From Closterium sp. NIES-65 (Eukaryota; Streptophyta; Zygnematophyceae; Desmidiales; Closteriaceae): 64,000 bases of DNA. Location of the stretch: positions 1-64,000 of the forward strand of contig CANXME010002579.1 in NCBI GenBank assembly GCA_948144175.1, given 5' to 3'. Made by a program: the position numbers and the translations under genes. Every line of letters starts with the position of its first letter. Positions within the stretch are counted from its first letter, which is position 1. A model generated the notes under the pieces. It did not search any database and was not told the DNA's origin. It saw only the letters and a program-made list of their open reading frames with translations. Below, piece by piece: positions 1 through 11,724 of this stretch.

Positions 1-1018
1 CCGCCTCCACCGCCACCCCCCCTCTCCACCGCCACATCCCCCACCAGGACCGTCGCTCCCACCTGCTCCCAACGCCTCCTCCGCTACAACCTCCACCGCC
101 ACCACTCCGCCTCCACCGCCGCGGTCAGCCAGTACCTCCACTCCCGCCACCAACCCCACCGCCACCCCACTCCCCCCAGCCACCCCACCCCCACCGCCTC
201 CTCCACCGCCCCCTCTAGTTCCACCCGCTCCCTTGCCCCCTTTGCCCTTGCGCAGTAGCGGCGTCTGCCGCTGTGGGCAGACGCCGCGCGACCGACTCAA
301 AACCAGTGAGGTCGGCCGCAGCGGCAGAGGCGACAGAGGGCAAGCAGGGGGGAAGGACCACACCCCTCAAAGATGGGGGTCGAGGGTTCACCCCGAGAGG
401 CCCCTACAGCGACAATACTCTTCTCAGCCGCTAGCAGGGACTCCTCAAGGAGATCGACAGTGAGAGTGGTGGACAGACAGAGAGAAACTGGTCCCTAACG
501 GCACGAAGGGACTCAGGGAGAACGGGTGACGAGAAAGTAGAGAGTGATGTACATGGGAGAGGGTTCGCAGCGCGGAACTCAGCAGGAAGGCAGCGCGGGA
601 GCGGTGTCACTAGCACGGAGGTGGGTAACGAGGTCAGCAACAGTGGAAAGGAGGCGAGGTCAGGGAAGAGAAACGGTAGCATGAGGCGCTAAGGGTAGCG
701 GAGGAAGGGAGGAGTAGCGTGCAACTACAAAGCGTCGTACAAGGCCTGAGCGGTCTTGCACTGACTAAAGTGGGCACGCTCAGAGGAAGGGAGGTGGCGA
801 CGCACAGCAAGACGTGCAGCAGCATCGCGGGTCGCCCACTTGGAGCGAACGGCAGAGTCAGCATCAGCAGGTGGGGCAGGACAGCGCCAGAGACAAGTCA
901 AAGAGAGAGACCTCATCTATCGCATCACATAGTAAGTACAGCTGCAGGTCTTCAATCCAGACGGCAAAGTCAATGGCCCTCCCCTCAGCGTCAAAAGTAA
1001 GGACATTGGGGTGGCCAT
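1..1018 (-). pseudogene. CopA-1 gag, frameshifted N-terminal part
   Basis: The start codon is at 1018-1016 and the protein opens MATP. It loses frame at once: a one-base shift is needed to recover NVLTFDAEGRAIDF, the N-terminus seen in sister copies. Downstream pieces match the sisters (WATRDAAARLAVRRHLP near 830-780, LPYLFPDLASF near 680-650, LRAVRDQFLSVCPP near 510-470), but the frame is broken by a stop at 725-727 and further shifts. The left end (1-230) encodes the polyglycine tract that precedes the zinc knuckle. Gag would form the intracellular particle; this copy cannot. Confidence 0.8.
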
Positions 1019-1099
1019 GGCAGCAGCTGAAAGTTTCACCAGGCTGGGAGAGTCGGTAGTGCAGCAGCAGAGAACACAGCTCAGGAACAGCGGCACGGC

Positions 1100-1975
1100 T
1101 CGGGCTGCTCGGGTTGCTGGGGCGGCGCGGGCGCTCGGGCGGCTCGGGCGGCTCGGGCGGCTCGGGCGGCTGGGGCGGCTCGGGCGGCTCGCGCGGCTCG
1201 GGCGGCTCGGGCGGCTCGGGCGGCTCGGGTTTGCTGGGGCGGCGCGGGCGGGCTCGGGCGGGCTCGGGCTGCTGGGCTGTACGGGCGGCTCGTGCGGCGC
1301 TGGTGTCGCGACGGGCGGCTCACTAGCGGCTCGCGGGCCGGCCTGCACAGGCGGCTCAGGGACGGCGGCGCGGGCGGCTCAGGGAGCTCACAGGGCGGCT
1401 GCGACGGGCGGCTCGCGGGCGTCGGGCGCTAGGGCGTTGGGGCGACGGCGGGCGGCGCTCAGGCGTTCGGGCGGGCGGCCGTAAGGGCGAAAGGGCGGTC
1501 GTCCGCTCGGGCGATAGGGGGCGGGCGGCCGGCCGTCAGGGGCGCTAGGGCGGGCGGCCGTCCAGTGGCGCTAGGGGCGAGGGGCGCACGGGCGCTAGGT
1601 GCGGGCGGACCGTCAGGGCGCTAGGGCGAGCGGCTGCTCGGGGCGCTAGGGCGGGCGGCCGTCAGGGCTCTAGGGCGGGCGGCGCTCGGGCGCTAGGGGC
1701 GGCGCGGCGCTCGGGCGGGGCGCTAGGGCGGGCGGCGCTCGGGCGCTAGGGAGGGCGGCGCTCGGGCGCTGGGGCGGGCGGCCGTCAGGGCGATAGGGCG
1801 GGCGGCCGTCAGGGCGCTAGGGGCGGTTGGCGCTCGGGGCGCTAGGGCGGGCAAGCCGTCAGGGGCGCTAGGGCGGGCGGCCGTCAGGGCGCTAGGGCGG
1901 GCGGCCGTCAGGGCACTAGGGCGGGCGGCCGTAAGAGGAAGGGAGCGGCGGGAGCGCGACGGTAGGGGCGACACG
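1100..1975 (-). repeat. CopA-1 leader: GC-rich tandem arrays
   Basis: There are two arrays. The first (about 1130-1240) is built on GGCGGCTCGG. The second (about 1480-1930) is built on GGGCGCTAGGGCGGGCGGCC and its variants. Long open frames here on both strands (Gly/Arg-, Ala/Arg- and Pro/Ser-rich) come from base composition and are not genes. The array lies between the primer site and gag, as the leader arrays of the sister elements do. Confidence 0.8.
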
Positions 1976-2065
1976 CAGGGTCGCTAAAAAAAAGAACGCG
2001 CGCCTCGGGGCGCGCTTCGGTGGGCCCTAGGAACAGTCCCTAGGAGGGGACCTGCTCTGATTCCA

Positions 2066-2196
2066 TGAGAAGAATTGAACGAGAATGAAATGAGTATGAA
2101 CGAAGTGAGTACAAATAGGAAACCCTAATTGTGTTGTACCCCCTATGGGATACCCCACTATAGCCTACACAAACAAGTAAGCTATATGTTCTGACA
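2066..2196 (-). repeat. CopA-1 5' LTR (131 bp)
   Basis: On the minus strand it starts TGTCAGAACATA and ends TTCTCA, followed directly by the primer site. It shares the block around GGGTATCCCATAGGGGGTAC with the other CopA LTRs. LTRs of this class carry the promoter and polyadenylation signals. Confidence 0.88.
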
Positions 2197-4392
2197 GCTA
2201 GAGCATAAGATAACATTCTGACACCATCGCCTTGCACGAATCGCCTACGAAATACATACCTTCGCCTTAACTCATCGTCAAGCGAAGGTCCCGTGAAAAG
2301 CTGTACTGAAAAAGACCCCATAGCTGAACGAAGACAACCGTCCTAAAAAATGCCTTCCGCGTTACCTGCGTACACACACAATTTCGTATTAATGAATAAC
2401 AAATAACAATCAGATGCACAGATCAGCTGAAACGGGTCGCATTATAGAATGATATTACAACTTGAACTTAATAAAAAATCATAAAATCTGATAAAAAGAA
2501 GCCAGTGTTTTATTAAAAAATAATATTACTCGTTACAAAATCATACAATTGAATAACGAGAATCAAAACACGGAACAGCTCACTTCAGCGCTCTCCGCAA
2601 TGCTAGAGTAGATCGATGCAATCGACTGTATTGTTGATGGCTCTGCAAGATAATGAACAGAACATGAAACACATTGTTTAAAGAGAAAATATACAACATT
2701 AAACAATAATTACAATATTCAATAATAAACATAGGTAGAAATTTCATTCCATAGTGCAGTGTAACAACGATTATCTAAATATCCACTATGATAATTCACA
2801 CATTCTTTGATTAGCAATGGATCCAACCTTCAGTTTAATGAGCTATAATGAAACGAAAATACAAAATTTGAAGAAAAACGTAAAACTACTAAATAGAAAA
2901 ATGCAGAATCATATGTTCAACACTATTCATACTTGGTATTACGGAACCACATACTTGAATTGCAGAGAGTGGCTCAAAAACAGCTACTCAATGAATTGAG
3001 AACCAGAAATTGTCAGAACATCTGGAAAAACAAAAAACAAGCAGCAAAATATCACATTAGTTGATGCTCTTACATGACAACAGATCGTCATACATGATAC
3101 AAAATTATTACTACATAGTTGCAGTTACAACTCTCACACTTATAACTGCACACTGGAGTTCGTAAAAAATGGAAAAGGATTATAACATCTACATGTGTAA
3201 AATACAATTGTGTAAATAACAATAGCGTCAATGGATGCTATTGGTGAAATTGTTGTGCAACTAGAAGTTAATAAGGAAAGAGAATTGCAATGAAACCATT
3301 CACAAATCATGATGTTCCAAGAGTGCATGTCTATAATAGTAGTTGAAAACATGACAACACAACAAAGATTTCAAGGGGGAAAATGTAGTTAAAAAGGTAA
3401 ACACACACATTGATACACACACACGTTTTTGAATCCAGCGGGGAAGCTTTCTTCTTGAGCGGCTGAAAGACACACACACGGGATTCGACATGGGGAAGCA
3501 ATCAAGATAAGGCAATCAAGATAAAAATAACCATAACAAAGAAACTTTTCAGCAACAGCAACAAAAAAGGGTGAAAGAACAATATTAGAGACACGAAATT
3601 GCTGTTCTGGACAGTTAGAGTATGTAATCTTACCTATGGACGCACGTACTAAGTAGTTGGCTTGAAGATCTAAGGTAGAAGAACAAGAGTTGTAGGAAAC
3701 TTGTGAGAAGAGTTCTCAGGTAATTGTGAGATGAGTTTGAGAAGTTGAGCAAGCTCAAGGTTGTCTAACCTAATGGAAGAAGAATTGCTTGAGCAGGAAG
3801 GGAAAGATGGGGTTGAAGAAGACCAGCTTGAGCAGGAAGGGAAAGATGGGGTTGAAGAAGACCAGCTTGAGCAGGAAGGGAAAGATGGGGTTGAAGAAGA
3901 CCAGCTTGAGCAGGAAGGGAAAGATAGGGTGGAAGGAGACTTGTTTGAGAAAGAATGGAAAGATGGGGTGCTTTCCTAGAAAACGTTTTTTTTTTTTCCC
4001 GTGTGAAAACTGCCCTTGAGGAGTCCATCATAAAATGTATCATGAAATTTGCTCAGATGTTGATGCACATTCCTTAACTTGAACTATTTTAGTTGCCCAA
4101 TTGTCACCTTTCCAAAGAGTTGTTTTCATTGGACAGAATCAAATGGTCCTTCCTGATGTTATTCAGCTACTCAGTGGAGAGGTGAGTACAAAAATCTGCA
4201 CATGGGAATAGCTACAACTCTCAGCCACAATCAATTTCATAACAAGTTGGCCTTTGTAGTTTATGGCACTAGAGATAGCATGGCATATGAAACTGAAACA
4301 GTTGGAATCGGATCTTTCCGCAATCAGATCGGTCCTGATTTTTACAGTTACTACCGTAGAAACTGACACCTTGAAACCGCGTCAACAGTGCC
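2197..4392. other. AT-rich intergenic DNA between CopA-1 and CopA-3
   Basis: Base composition drops sharply from the GC-rich elements to AT-rich sequence. I see no convincing coding region; the 60-76 aa open frames at 2817-2999, 3140-3515 and 4163-4369 have no recognisable motif. The only clear structure is the 39-bp tandem array listed separately. This is probably host DNA between insertions, possibly including old mobile-element remains. Confidence 0.6.
3779..3965 (+). repeat. 39-bp tandem repeat, about 4.5 copies
   Basis: The unit begins CTTGAGCAGGAAGGGAAAGA and recurs at about 39-bp spacing, the last copies diverging. Since 39 is divisible by three, it leaves a 72-codon plus-strand frame (3761-3979) made of a 13-residue acidic repeat (LEQEGKDGVEEDQ). 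There is no upstream gene context and the frame closes right after the array, so I treat it as a minisatellite and not as a gene. Confidence 0.7.
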
Positions 4393-4451
4393 TGTTGGAA
4401 TCACTGAACAGGAATGAATGAACTAGCAGTGAAATGAGTACAAGTACCTAA

Positions 4452-4582
4452 TGTGAACAAGTGAACGAGGATGGATGAACTATGAATGAAGTGGGTACAA
4501 GTACTAACCCTAATTGGGTTGTACCCCCTATGGGATACCCCACTATAGCCTACACAAAAGCATAAGCTATAATGTTCTAACA
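4452..4582 (-). repeat. CopA-2 3' LTR
   Basis: 131 bp, the partner of 11594-11724. On the minus strand it starts TGTTAGAACATT and ends GTTCACA. The 5 bp outside it are CCTAA. Confidence 0.93.
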
Positions 4583-4794
4583 CACCCCCATAGGCAAAGT
4601 GGGGGAGAACAAGGGGTCACAAGACCAGTCAAGCAAAGCAAAGCAAAGCAAGCTCAGGGTGGATCACAACGTCACCACAAAGTCTGAGCACAAGGTCAAG
4701 GCCACAAGGCCAGTTCACATGCAGGAGAAGGCATATATATATAAGTCTAAACAAGCAAGAGTAGGCATATATATATGCAAGAGTACAAGTAAGG

Positions 4795-6899
4795 TCAAAA
4801 GGTGAGCAAGTGAGGCAAGACTGGGACAAGTCCCAGCTGAGTGCAGAAGCGCTGATGATCACAAGGCGGAAGTGCCTTGGTGAAAACATCAGCAGTGTTG
4901 GCCTCAGAGGCCACGTACGCAAGTCGCAACTGACCATGCTGCTGCAGCTCACGAGCAAGAAAGTAGCGGAGAGCAATGTGCTTCGTTCTGTGCTCCAGGC
5001 GCTGCTCTCGACACAAGGCCAGCATGGCCTTGTTGTCTACGTACAGGACTGGAGGAGAACGAGGCGGCTCTCCAAGGTCAGTCAGCAGGTAGGTGAGCCA
5101 GCGAAGCTCCTGAGCAGCCATGGCCCCGGCGTAGATCTCAGCCTCACAACTGGAGCCGAGAACAGAAGACGAGCGAGTAGCCCGCCACGAAACAGAGCCG
5201 GAACCAAGACTGAAGGTGTAACTCTGCGACGACCGCTGAGTAGCCTGGTCGTCAGCCCAAGAAGCGTCCGCGTGCCTAGTGAGAACCACTGGACTTCCGC
5301 CCTCCAAGCACTAGCCCCATGCCCGGCGTACTGCACAAGTAGCGCAACACCCTCTTTGCTGCAGCCATGTGCTCTGGTCGGTGTCTCCCAGGAGCAACAT
5401 AGCGTGCGAGAATGCTAAGAGGGTATGCAAGGTCAGGTCCGTGTGCAGGTCATCAGGTACATGAGGCAGCCAACAAGCTCTGGGTACGGGCCACTCGACT
5501 CTACGGACTCATCCGAAGGCAGAGTTGAGAGCGAGTGGCGAGTAGACAGAGGAGTGGCCTGAGGCGAGGAGTACGTGAAGCGGAAGCGCTGAAGGACCTG
5601 CTGCACCATGTGTGACTGAGTCAAGGTAACGGTGCGGCGTGCTCTGTCCCGAGTGATCTGCAAGCCAAGGTAGCTGCGCAGTTCACCCAGGTCTGTGCAC
5701 GTGTGTCTCTTCTGCAGCTCGGACTTCACGTAGGCGAGTCCAGCAGTGTCCGCTGTGGCAAAGACCAAGTCGTCGACGTACACGAGGATGTAGAACGGCG
5801 GCAGAGAAGTGTCGGCGCACAGAAACAACGACGGGTCAGTAGTAGAGGGAGAAAACCCAAGAGCCGCAAGCGTAGTCCTCAGTGTGTCGTGCCACTCAGG
5901 CGGTGCCTGGCGGAGACCGTAGACTGGCCGTCGGAGGCTCCACTGGGTGCCAGGAGGGAAAGTCCCAGTGAAGCCAGGTGGACGGCGCAGCCAGATCTCC
6001 TCGTGCAGGCTACCCTGCAAGAAAGCAGTGCTGAAGTCAAGAGAGTGAAGCTCGTAGTTGCGCTGAGCGGCTAAGTACAGCAACACCCAAAGAGTGGTCA
6101 TCTACGGGGTGGGAGAGAAGGTCTGAAAGTAGTCAACTCCCTGCCGCTGACTGAAGCCACGAGCCACGTACCGCGCCTTGAAGACAGGTGGAGAGCCCGG
6201 CGGCCGCTTCACCCTGAAGATCCACATCCCACTGACGATGTTCGCCCCAGGAGGGGGAAGCGCGTCAACGTAGGTGCCTGTGGACATCCAGGAAGCCATC
6301 TCTGCATCCATAGCTGCCTGCCACTGAGAGGAGTAGGGACCCTCTACGGCCTCCGCGTAAGAGCGCGGAGTCGGGATGTCTAGTGCCTCCGGGTCTCCCT
6401 CAGGGGCAAGCAGTACAGACGCGAGATGAGGTGAAGCAGCAGCCAGACACTGAAACTCCTTCTGCATGTCCTCAAGGACGTCCGTGCCAAGAGCACACTC
6501 ACCCCCGACGGACGGAGGACAGACAGACGCAGACTCAGCAACAAGACTAGCAGTGTAGTCCAGACGACAGCAAGCAGCAAAGTCGACGAGCTCAGCAACA
6601 AGAGCAGACGCAGCAGTGGACTCAAAAGAGGGGTCAGTGACGACAGTAGCAAGGAGACGAGTGACAGTAGGACTCGCAGCACGAAGGGAGTCCGACGCCG
6701 GGTCGGCAAGCGCAGGAAGAGAGGACTCAGGAGGAGAAGGCAAAGGGTCACGCAGAGGAGCAGTAGAGGGACGCAGAGACATCCGGTGCGTGCCAGCGAC
6801 AGGAGGAGGACGCTGACGAGAACCACGACCACTAGCGCGAGCAGTACGGACAGGCGACGCGGGACGAGACGCAGGGTCACGACGCTCTGTAAGACCTCC
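4795..6899 (-). pseudogene. CopA-2 reverse transcriptase - RNase H region
   Basis: The reverse transcriptase copies the element RNA to DNA and the RNase H removes the template. Visible motifs in order are VFKARYVARGFSQ, LHSLDFSTAFLQG, the catalytic YVDDLVF (5764-5783), LVGCLMYLMTCTR, and RNase H DASWADDQATQRSS and YVDNKAMLALC. The pol frame ends LPHLLTF at TGA 4795-4797. Lesions: an in-frame TAG at 6102-6104 (sisters have Lys just before MTTL) and a frameshift near 5440 in TCTRPDLAYP. All catalytic acidic residues I can see are kept, so decay is by stops and shifts rather than active-site loss. Confidence 0.88.
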
Positions 6900-9099
6900 A
6901 GTAGGACCAGTGTAAGGAGAGGGAGCAGGCAGTGGGGAGGCGGGCTCTAACTGTGACGGAGACTGGACAGGCGGTGGACACTCTACAGGAGGAGAAAGAC
7001 CAAGAACCTGCTGCAGGAGCGGAACGAAGTACGGTCGAGGCCGCGCGGCGGAACCAGACACAGCACGGACAGCACCAGTACCCTCAGCACCTACGGCAGC
7101 ACCAGCGTCAACAACACCTCCAGCGGCAGGACCTCCAGCAGCACCCGCAGCAAGGCCACCACCAGGACGGACAGTAGTAGTCTCAGAACCAACACCCTCA
7201 GCAGCTCCAGCTCCAGGTGGACCCGCAGGTCCAGCAGCTCCGGGACCGGCGGCACCAGCACCATCAGCGGCCGAAGAAGCGCCAGCTCCAGCAGTACGCC
7301 TCCAGCGGCGAGCAAACCACTCACGTAGCTCCTGTGGAGAGAGTGGCTCCCGCCGAGACGAAACACCCGGAGAACCTCCAGGCCCAGCACCGCCAGACGC
7401 CACAAGGGGAGGTCCAGTGGCCGCAGGCTCCACACCTCCAGGCTCACCAGCTCCAGACGCAGCACCCCCAGGCTCAGCACCCCCAGGCTCAGCACCCACG
7501 CGCGCAGCACCCCCAGAGTCAGCACCCCCAGGCTCAGCACCCCCAGGCTCAGAACCCCCAGAGGCAGCACCCCCAGGCTCAGCACCCCCAGGCTCAGCAC
7601 CCCCAGACTCAGCACCCCCAGAGTCAGCACCCCCAGGCTCAGCACCCCCAGGCTCAGCACCCCCAGCAGTACCTGAGTCACCAGCAACCTCGACCGGCTC
7701 GACTGCATCCACCTGGGACACACCTGAAGGGGCAGGACCCTGAGGGGGAAGGGGGTCTACCGGGGGGGGACCTGGCACAAGGAAGTGCGGTGGCGAGGGG
7801 AGGGAAGGAGTGCGGTAGGGGAAGAGGCGGTAGAAGGGGACGGACTCGTCGAACGTGACGTCCTGGGAGGACAGAACACGACGTGAGGAGGGGTGGTAGA
7901 ACTGCCACCCTTGGGCGTCAGGGGGGAAGCCTAGGAAGACACAGGGAGCAGCACGAGGGGGACAGCTTGTCCGCAGACAAGTCGTGGACAAACGCCCGAG
8001 ATCCCCAGACACGGAACACAGACGCATCGCCGACCTTCCCCGTCCACAGCAGAGCTGGGGAGGTCTCCGGCCGGGAGACCCTGGGGTGAAGGTTGAGCTG
8101 ATGCGGCGCGTACCGAACCGCAAACGGCCACAGAAAATGGGGGGCAGCCGCATGCATCATGGACGTACGAGCGACGTCCATGACCATGCCAATGCGGCGC
8201 TCAGCAATCCCATTTTGCTGTGGAGAGTCCGGAAGCGTGAAGGTCTGGCGGATGCCTCCTGCACGACAGTAGGCTCGCAGAAGGCCAGAGGAGAACTCTC
8301 CGCCTCTGTCAGAGTGCAAAAGCAGAACAGGAAAGTCCGAGCCGAAGCTCCTCCTGAGCTGAAGACGAGCCGCGCGGATCCAGTCGATCAACACCTCAGT
8401 GATATCACCCTTGCTGCGCAAGGGGAAGACTGTGGTGTAACGCGAGTAGTCGTCAACCACCAGCAGGAAGTAGCGCTCGTGACCCTATCCACGGACGCGG
8501 GCCGGGCCCCACACGTCCATGTGAAGCGTCTGCAGAGGAGCCTCTGTCGGGGGAAACTGGGAGGAGTGAGGGGCAGCCCGGAGCCGCCCCTCGACACAAG
8601 GAACACAGGAAGGTCCTGGCCCCGAAGGAAGGGGAGGGAGAGACCGGGGGAGACCAGAGACAAGGACACGGGAAGCCATGCCCCGAAGACGAAGCAAGGA
8701 GGGGTGGCCAAGATGGTGGTGCCACAAGAGAGTCTCGTGAGACAGGAGGCGACACGAGCAGGGGGCAGACTCAGGACCAGACCTGGACACAGCAGCAAAC
8801 ACCTGACCCGACGCAGCTACCTGGCCAGACGCAGGGACTGGAGGAGACTCAGTGGTCAGGGTGTAGAGACTCGACCCGGGCCGACGCGAAAACGTGGCTA
8901 GGTGTCGGCCTGTGCGGGCGTCCGAGCAGTGGGTCACCCGCTGACTCGCAAGAGTAAACTGGTGAACCCCCGCATCCTGCAGGTCAGCACCACTCACCAA
9001 GTTCGTCGAGAACAAGGGGAGGTACAGACCCGACAGGGTGCCCGAGGGGGCAGCCGGACACGGGAGGACAGTGGAGAAGTGAGAGAGGACAGGACCCCC
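6900..9099 (-). pseudogene. CopA-2 integrase and AEPGG linker
   Basis: Integrase inserts the cDNA into the genome. The zinc-binding H-H-C-C module is visible (LLWHHHLGHP near 8705-8730, CVPC near 8600), as is the D-D-E core: HMDVWGP (near 8510), LHSDRGGEFSS (near 8300), QQNGIAERR (near 8205). After the core comes a pentapeptide array (GGAEP and variants, about 7430-7680), then a Gly/Ala-rich spacer to the reverse transcriptase. Lesions: TAG at 8485-8487 in VRG-Q-GHER, and a frameshift near 7960 after LSADKLSP. The long plus-strand Gln/Pro-rich frames opposite the array are shadows. Confidence 0.86.
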
Positions 9100-10715
9100 A
9101 GAGGGGTCAGCCAGGGAGACTGCAACCGGCCGACCAAGCGGCGTGAGTGTGGTGCGGTCTCAAAAGAAGGAGCGAGAAGCCCCTGAGTCAAGTGTGAAGG
9201 TGAGGGAGGCCAAAGCCGACGCAGTACCTGAGAGCGCAGCCTCACCAGTACCTGAGAGTGCAGACGCACTGGCACCTAGAGCAGTAGCCTCACAAGCACC
9301 TAGCGCAGCAATACCAATGCTCGGGTCGGGCGGGAAACACCGGTAACAGTCACCCTCATCACTAATAGTCACAGCATACATGGCAGCAAGGATAGCATCA
9401 AAGTCAAGATCAAAGATCGCTACGCCAGCCCTAGACAGCTCTCCCCAACGGGGAATCTCACTAGCCTCGGGGAACTGCTCACGCTAAGCGTCCGTCAGGC
9501 GGCCAAAGCAGCGCTGGGTGGAGTGGGCACCCCCACACTGCTCACCCGCGCGGTCGCCGGAACGAAGAACGTAGGTGCACGGGCCAAGACCCCCACCATG
9601 CTGACGCTGCGTGTACCACTCACGGAGCTGCTGAGGCGGGGGGATGTCCCGAGAACGCTGCTGCTGCTGCTGTTGCTGGCGCTGACCACCACCAGAGCCG
9701 CTCCGCTGCGGGGCAATACCCCGACCGGCTCCACCTCCTCCGCCACCGCCGCCTCCACCTCCGCCACCACCGCCGCCTCCGCTCCCACCGCCGCCGCCGC
9801 CACAGCCGCCGCCTCCGCTGCCGCCACCACCACCACCACCCCCACCACCACTCCCACCGCCACCCCCACTCCCTCCGCCACCGCCACTGCCACCTCCACC
9901 GCCCCCGCCAGCTCCACCCGCGCCCTTGCCCCCCTTGCCCTTGCCAGGGCGGCGTCTCCCGCTAGGGGCAGACGCCGCGCCGACCGATTCAAGACCAAGC
10001 AGGTCGGCAGCAGCAGCAGAGGCAACAGAGGGCAGCAGGGGGGAAGGAGAACACCCCTCAAAGATGGGGGTGCGCGGGTCACCACGAGAGGCTCCTACAG
10101 CGACTATGCTCTTCTCCGCCGCTAGGAGGGCCTTCTCGAGGAGGTCGACAGTGAGGGTGGTGGGACAGACTGAGAGGAAGTGGTCCCTGACTACGCGAAG
10201 GGAGTCAGGGAGGCGAGTGACTATGTAATAGAGAGCGATGTACATGGGGGGGGGTTCCTGGCGCAGAACTCAGCAGGAAGTGCGGTGCGGTAGCGAGTGT
10301 CAGAAGTGCGGAGGTGCGTGATGAGGTCAGCGACTGTAGGAAAGGCAGCAAGGTCAGGAAAGAGGTACGGTAGCATGAGGCGGCTCAGTGCAGCACTGGC
10401 AGAGGAAGAGTAGCGCGCAACTACAGCGTCGTACAAGGTCTGAGCACTCTTGTACTGACTAAAGTGCGCGCGCTCAGTGGTAGGCAGGTGGCGACGCACA
10501 GCAAGACGTGCAGCAGCATCGCGGGTGGCCCACTGAGAGCGAACAGTGGGGTCAGTATCAGCAGCAGGAGCAGGGGAGGCGCCAGAGGTGAGGTCAAAGA
10601 GAGAAAGACCGTCCGCCCTATCGAACTGTAAAAACAGCTGCAGGTCGTCGACTCAGACCTCAAAGTCAATGGCTCGACCCTCAGCGTCAAAAGCGAGGAC
10701 ACTAGGGGTAGCCAT
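9100..10715 (-). pseudogene. CopA-2 gag - protease region
   Basis: Gag starts at ATG 10715-10713 (MATPSVLAFDAEGRAIDFEV). An in-frame TGA replaces Trp at about codon 22 (sisters read FEVWVDD). Capsid-like sequence follows (RRHLPTTERAHFSQYKSAQTLY near 10500-10430), then a frameshift at a run of nine C (10246-10254, written as G on the plus strand), a polyGly tract, an odd zinc knuckle (CGGAHSTQRC) and a TAG at 9484-9486. The aspartic protease signature TLDSGASRSFF (near 9165-9195) is intact but followed at once by TGA at 9160-9162. Confidence 0.85.
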
Positions 10716-10769
10716 GACGACAGACTAGCAGTGCAAGCAGTGGGGGAAGGGCACGCAGTAGCAGTGGGG

Positions 10770-11500
10770 CTGTGCTCACCAGACAGGGCAGGTCGAGCGG
10801 CTCGGCAGTAGTGCGGCTCGGCTGCGGGGCGGCTCGGCGGTACTGCGGCTCGGCGGCTCGGCGGCTGCTGCTGGGCGGCTCGGCTGTACTGCGGCTCGGC
10901 GGCCCGGCGGCTCGGCGGCTGCTGCTGGGCGGCTCGGCTGCTCCGGTACCGGGCGGCGTGGCGGGCGGCTGCTCGGGCGGCTCGGCAGGAGGGGAGACCG
11001 GCGGGGCCGCGAAGGTGTGGGCGGCGGGGCCGCGACGTGAGGGCGGCGGGGCCGCGTAGGAGAAGGCGGCGGGGCCGCGTAGGCATGGGCGGCGAGGCCG
11101 CAAAGGTGAGGGCGGCGGGGCCGCGTTGGTGAGGGCGGCGGGGCCGCGAAGGTGAGGGCGGCGGGGCCGTAAAGGTGAGGGCGGCGGGGCCGCGGAGGTG
11201 AGGGCGGCGAGGCCGCGCAGGTGAGGGCGGCGGCGCCGCGTAGGTAAGGGCGGCGGGGCCGCGTAGGTAAGGGCGGCGGGGCCGCGTAGGTGAGGCGGCG
11301 GGGCCGCGACGTGAGGGCGGCGGGGCTGCGACGTAAGGGCGGCGGGGCCGCGTAGGTAAGGGCGGCGGGGCCGCGACGTGAGGGCGGCGGGGCCGCGACG
11401 TAAGGGCGGCGGGGCCGCGTAGGTAAGGGCGGCGGGGCCGCGACGTAAGGGCGGCCGGGTCGCGTAGGTAAGGGCGGCGTAACGGGCCGCTAGGGGCGAC
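10770..11500 (-). repeat. CopA-2 leader arrays
   Basis: GGCGGCTCGGC-type repeats (about 10795-10985) give way to an array of roughly 24-bp units with the core GGCGGCGGGGCCGCG (about 11000-11490), between the primer site and gag. Open frames of up to 266 codons here are Pro/Arg/Ala low complexity and are not genes. Confidence 0.8.
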
Positions 11501-11525
11501 ACGAAGGGTCGCTAAAAAAAGGAAC

Positions 11526-11543
11526 GCGCGCCTCGGGGCGCGC
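11526..11543 (-). promoter_or_regulatory. Leader hairpin beside the primer site of CopA-2
   Basis: GCGCGCC and GGCGCGC flank a 4-base loop, a perfect 7-bp stem. It is followed toward the primer site by two CCTAGG repeats in GGGCCCTAGGAACAGTCCC. The same stem is at 1998-2015 in CopA-1, and an imperfect version is near 25020-25036 in CopA-4. Position just after the primer site suggests a packaging or dimerisation element; that is inference. Confidence 0.5.
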
Positions 11544-11593
11544 TTCGGTGGGCCCTAGGAACAGTCCCTAGGAGGGGACCTGCTCTGATTCCA

Positions 11594-11724
11594 TGTGAAC
11601 AAGTGAACGAGGATGGATGAACTATGAATGAAGTGGGTACAAGTACTAACCCTAATTGGGTTGTACCCCCTATGGGATACCCCACTATAGCCTACACAAA
11701 AGCATAAGCTATAATGTTCTGACA
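11594..11724 (-). repeat. CopA-2 5' LTR
   Basis: 131 bp, the partner of 4452-4582, flanked outside by CCTAA (11725-11729) and inside by the primer site (11579-11593). Confidence 0.93.

Larger units (their letters stand above)
1..2196 (-). mobile_element. CopA-1: 5' part of a Ty1/Copia LTR retrotransposon, cut by the window edge
   Basis: Read on the minus strand, this holds a 5' LTR (2066-2196), a primer binding site next to it (2051-2065, TGGAATCAGAGCAGG, close to the usual initiator-Met-tRNA complement TGGTATCAGAGC), a GC-rich repetitive leader, and the gag start. The rest of the element lies left of the window. LTR and leader resemble those of CopA-2 and CopA-4, so it belongs to the same family. 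The 5 bp beyond the LTR (2197-2201, GCTAG) would be one half of a target duplication, but the partner is outside the window. Confidence 0.9.
4452..11724 (-). mobile_element. CopA-2: complete Copia element nested in the CopA-3 LTR
   Basis: LTRs at 4452-4582 and 11594-11724 (131 bp each) appear to differ by one base near the terminus (TGTTAG against TGTCAG). The target duplication CCTAA is at 4447-4451 and 11725-11729. The primer site TGGAATCAGAGCAGG adjoins the 5' LTR, and a purine-rich tract (reverse complement of CACCCCCATAGG, 4583 on) adjoins the 3' LTR. Domain order is gag, protease, integrase, reverse transcriptase, RNase H, the Copia order. Near-identical LTRs mean recent insertion, yet the coding region carries many stops and shifts. 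Confidence 0.93.

Noticed and set aside
2817..2999. A 60-codon gene in the AT-rich spacer
   Set aside because: No motif, no partner, length expected by chance.
7430..7680. Plus-strand Gln/Pro-rich open frames of about 210 codons over a 15-bp repeat
   Set aside because: They lie opposite the AEPGG linker of CopA-2 and reflect repeat composition only.
10702..11502. Minus-strand 266-codon Pro/Arg/Ala frame
   Set aside because: Covers the CopA-2 leader array; no ordered sequence and other frames are equally open.
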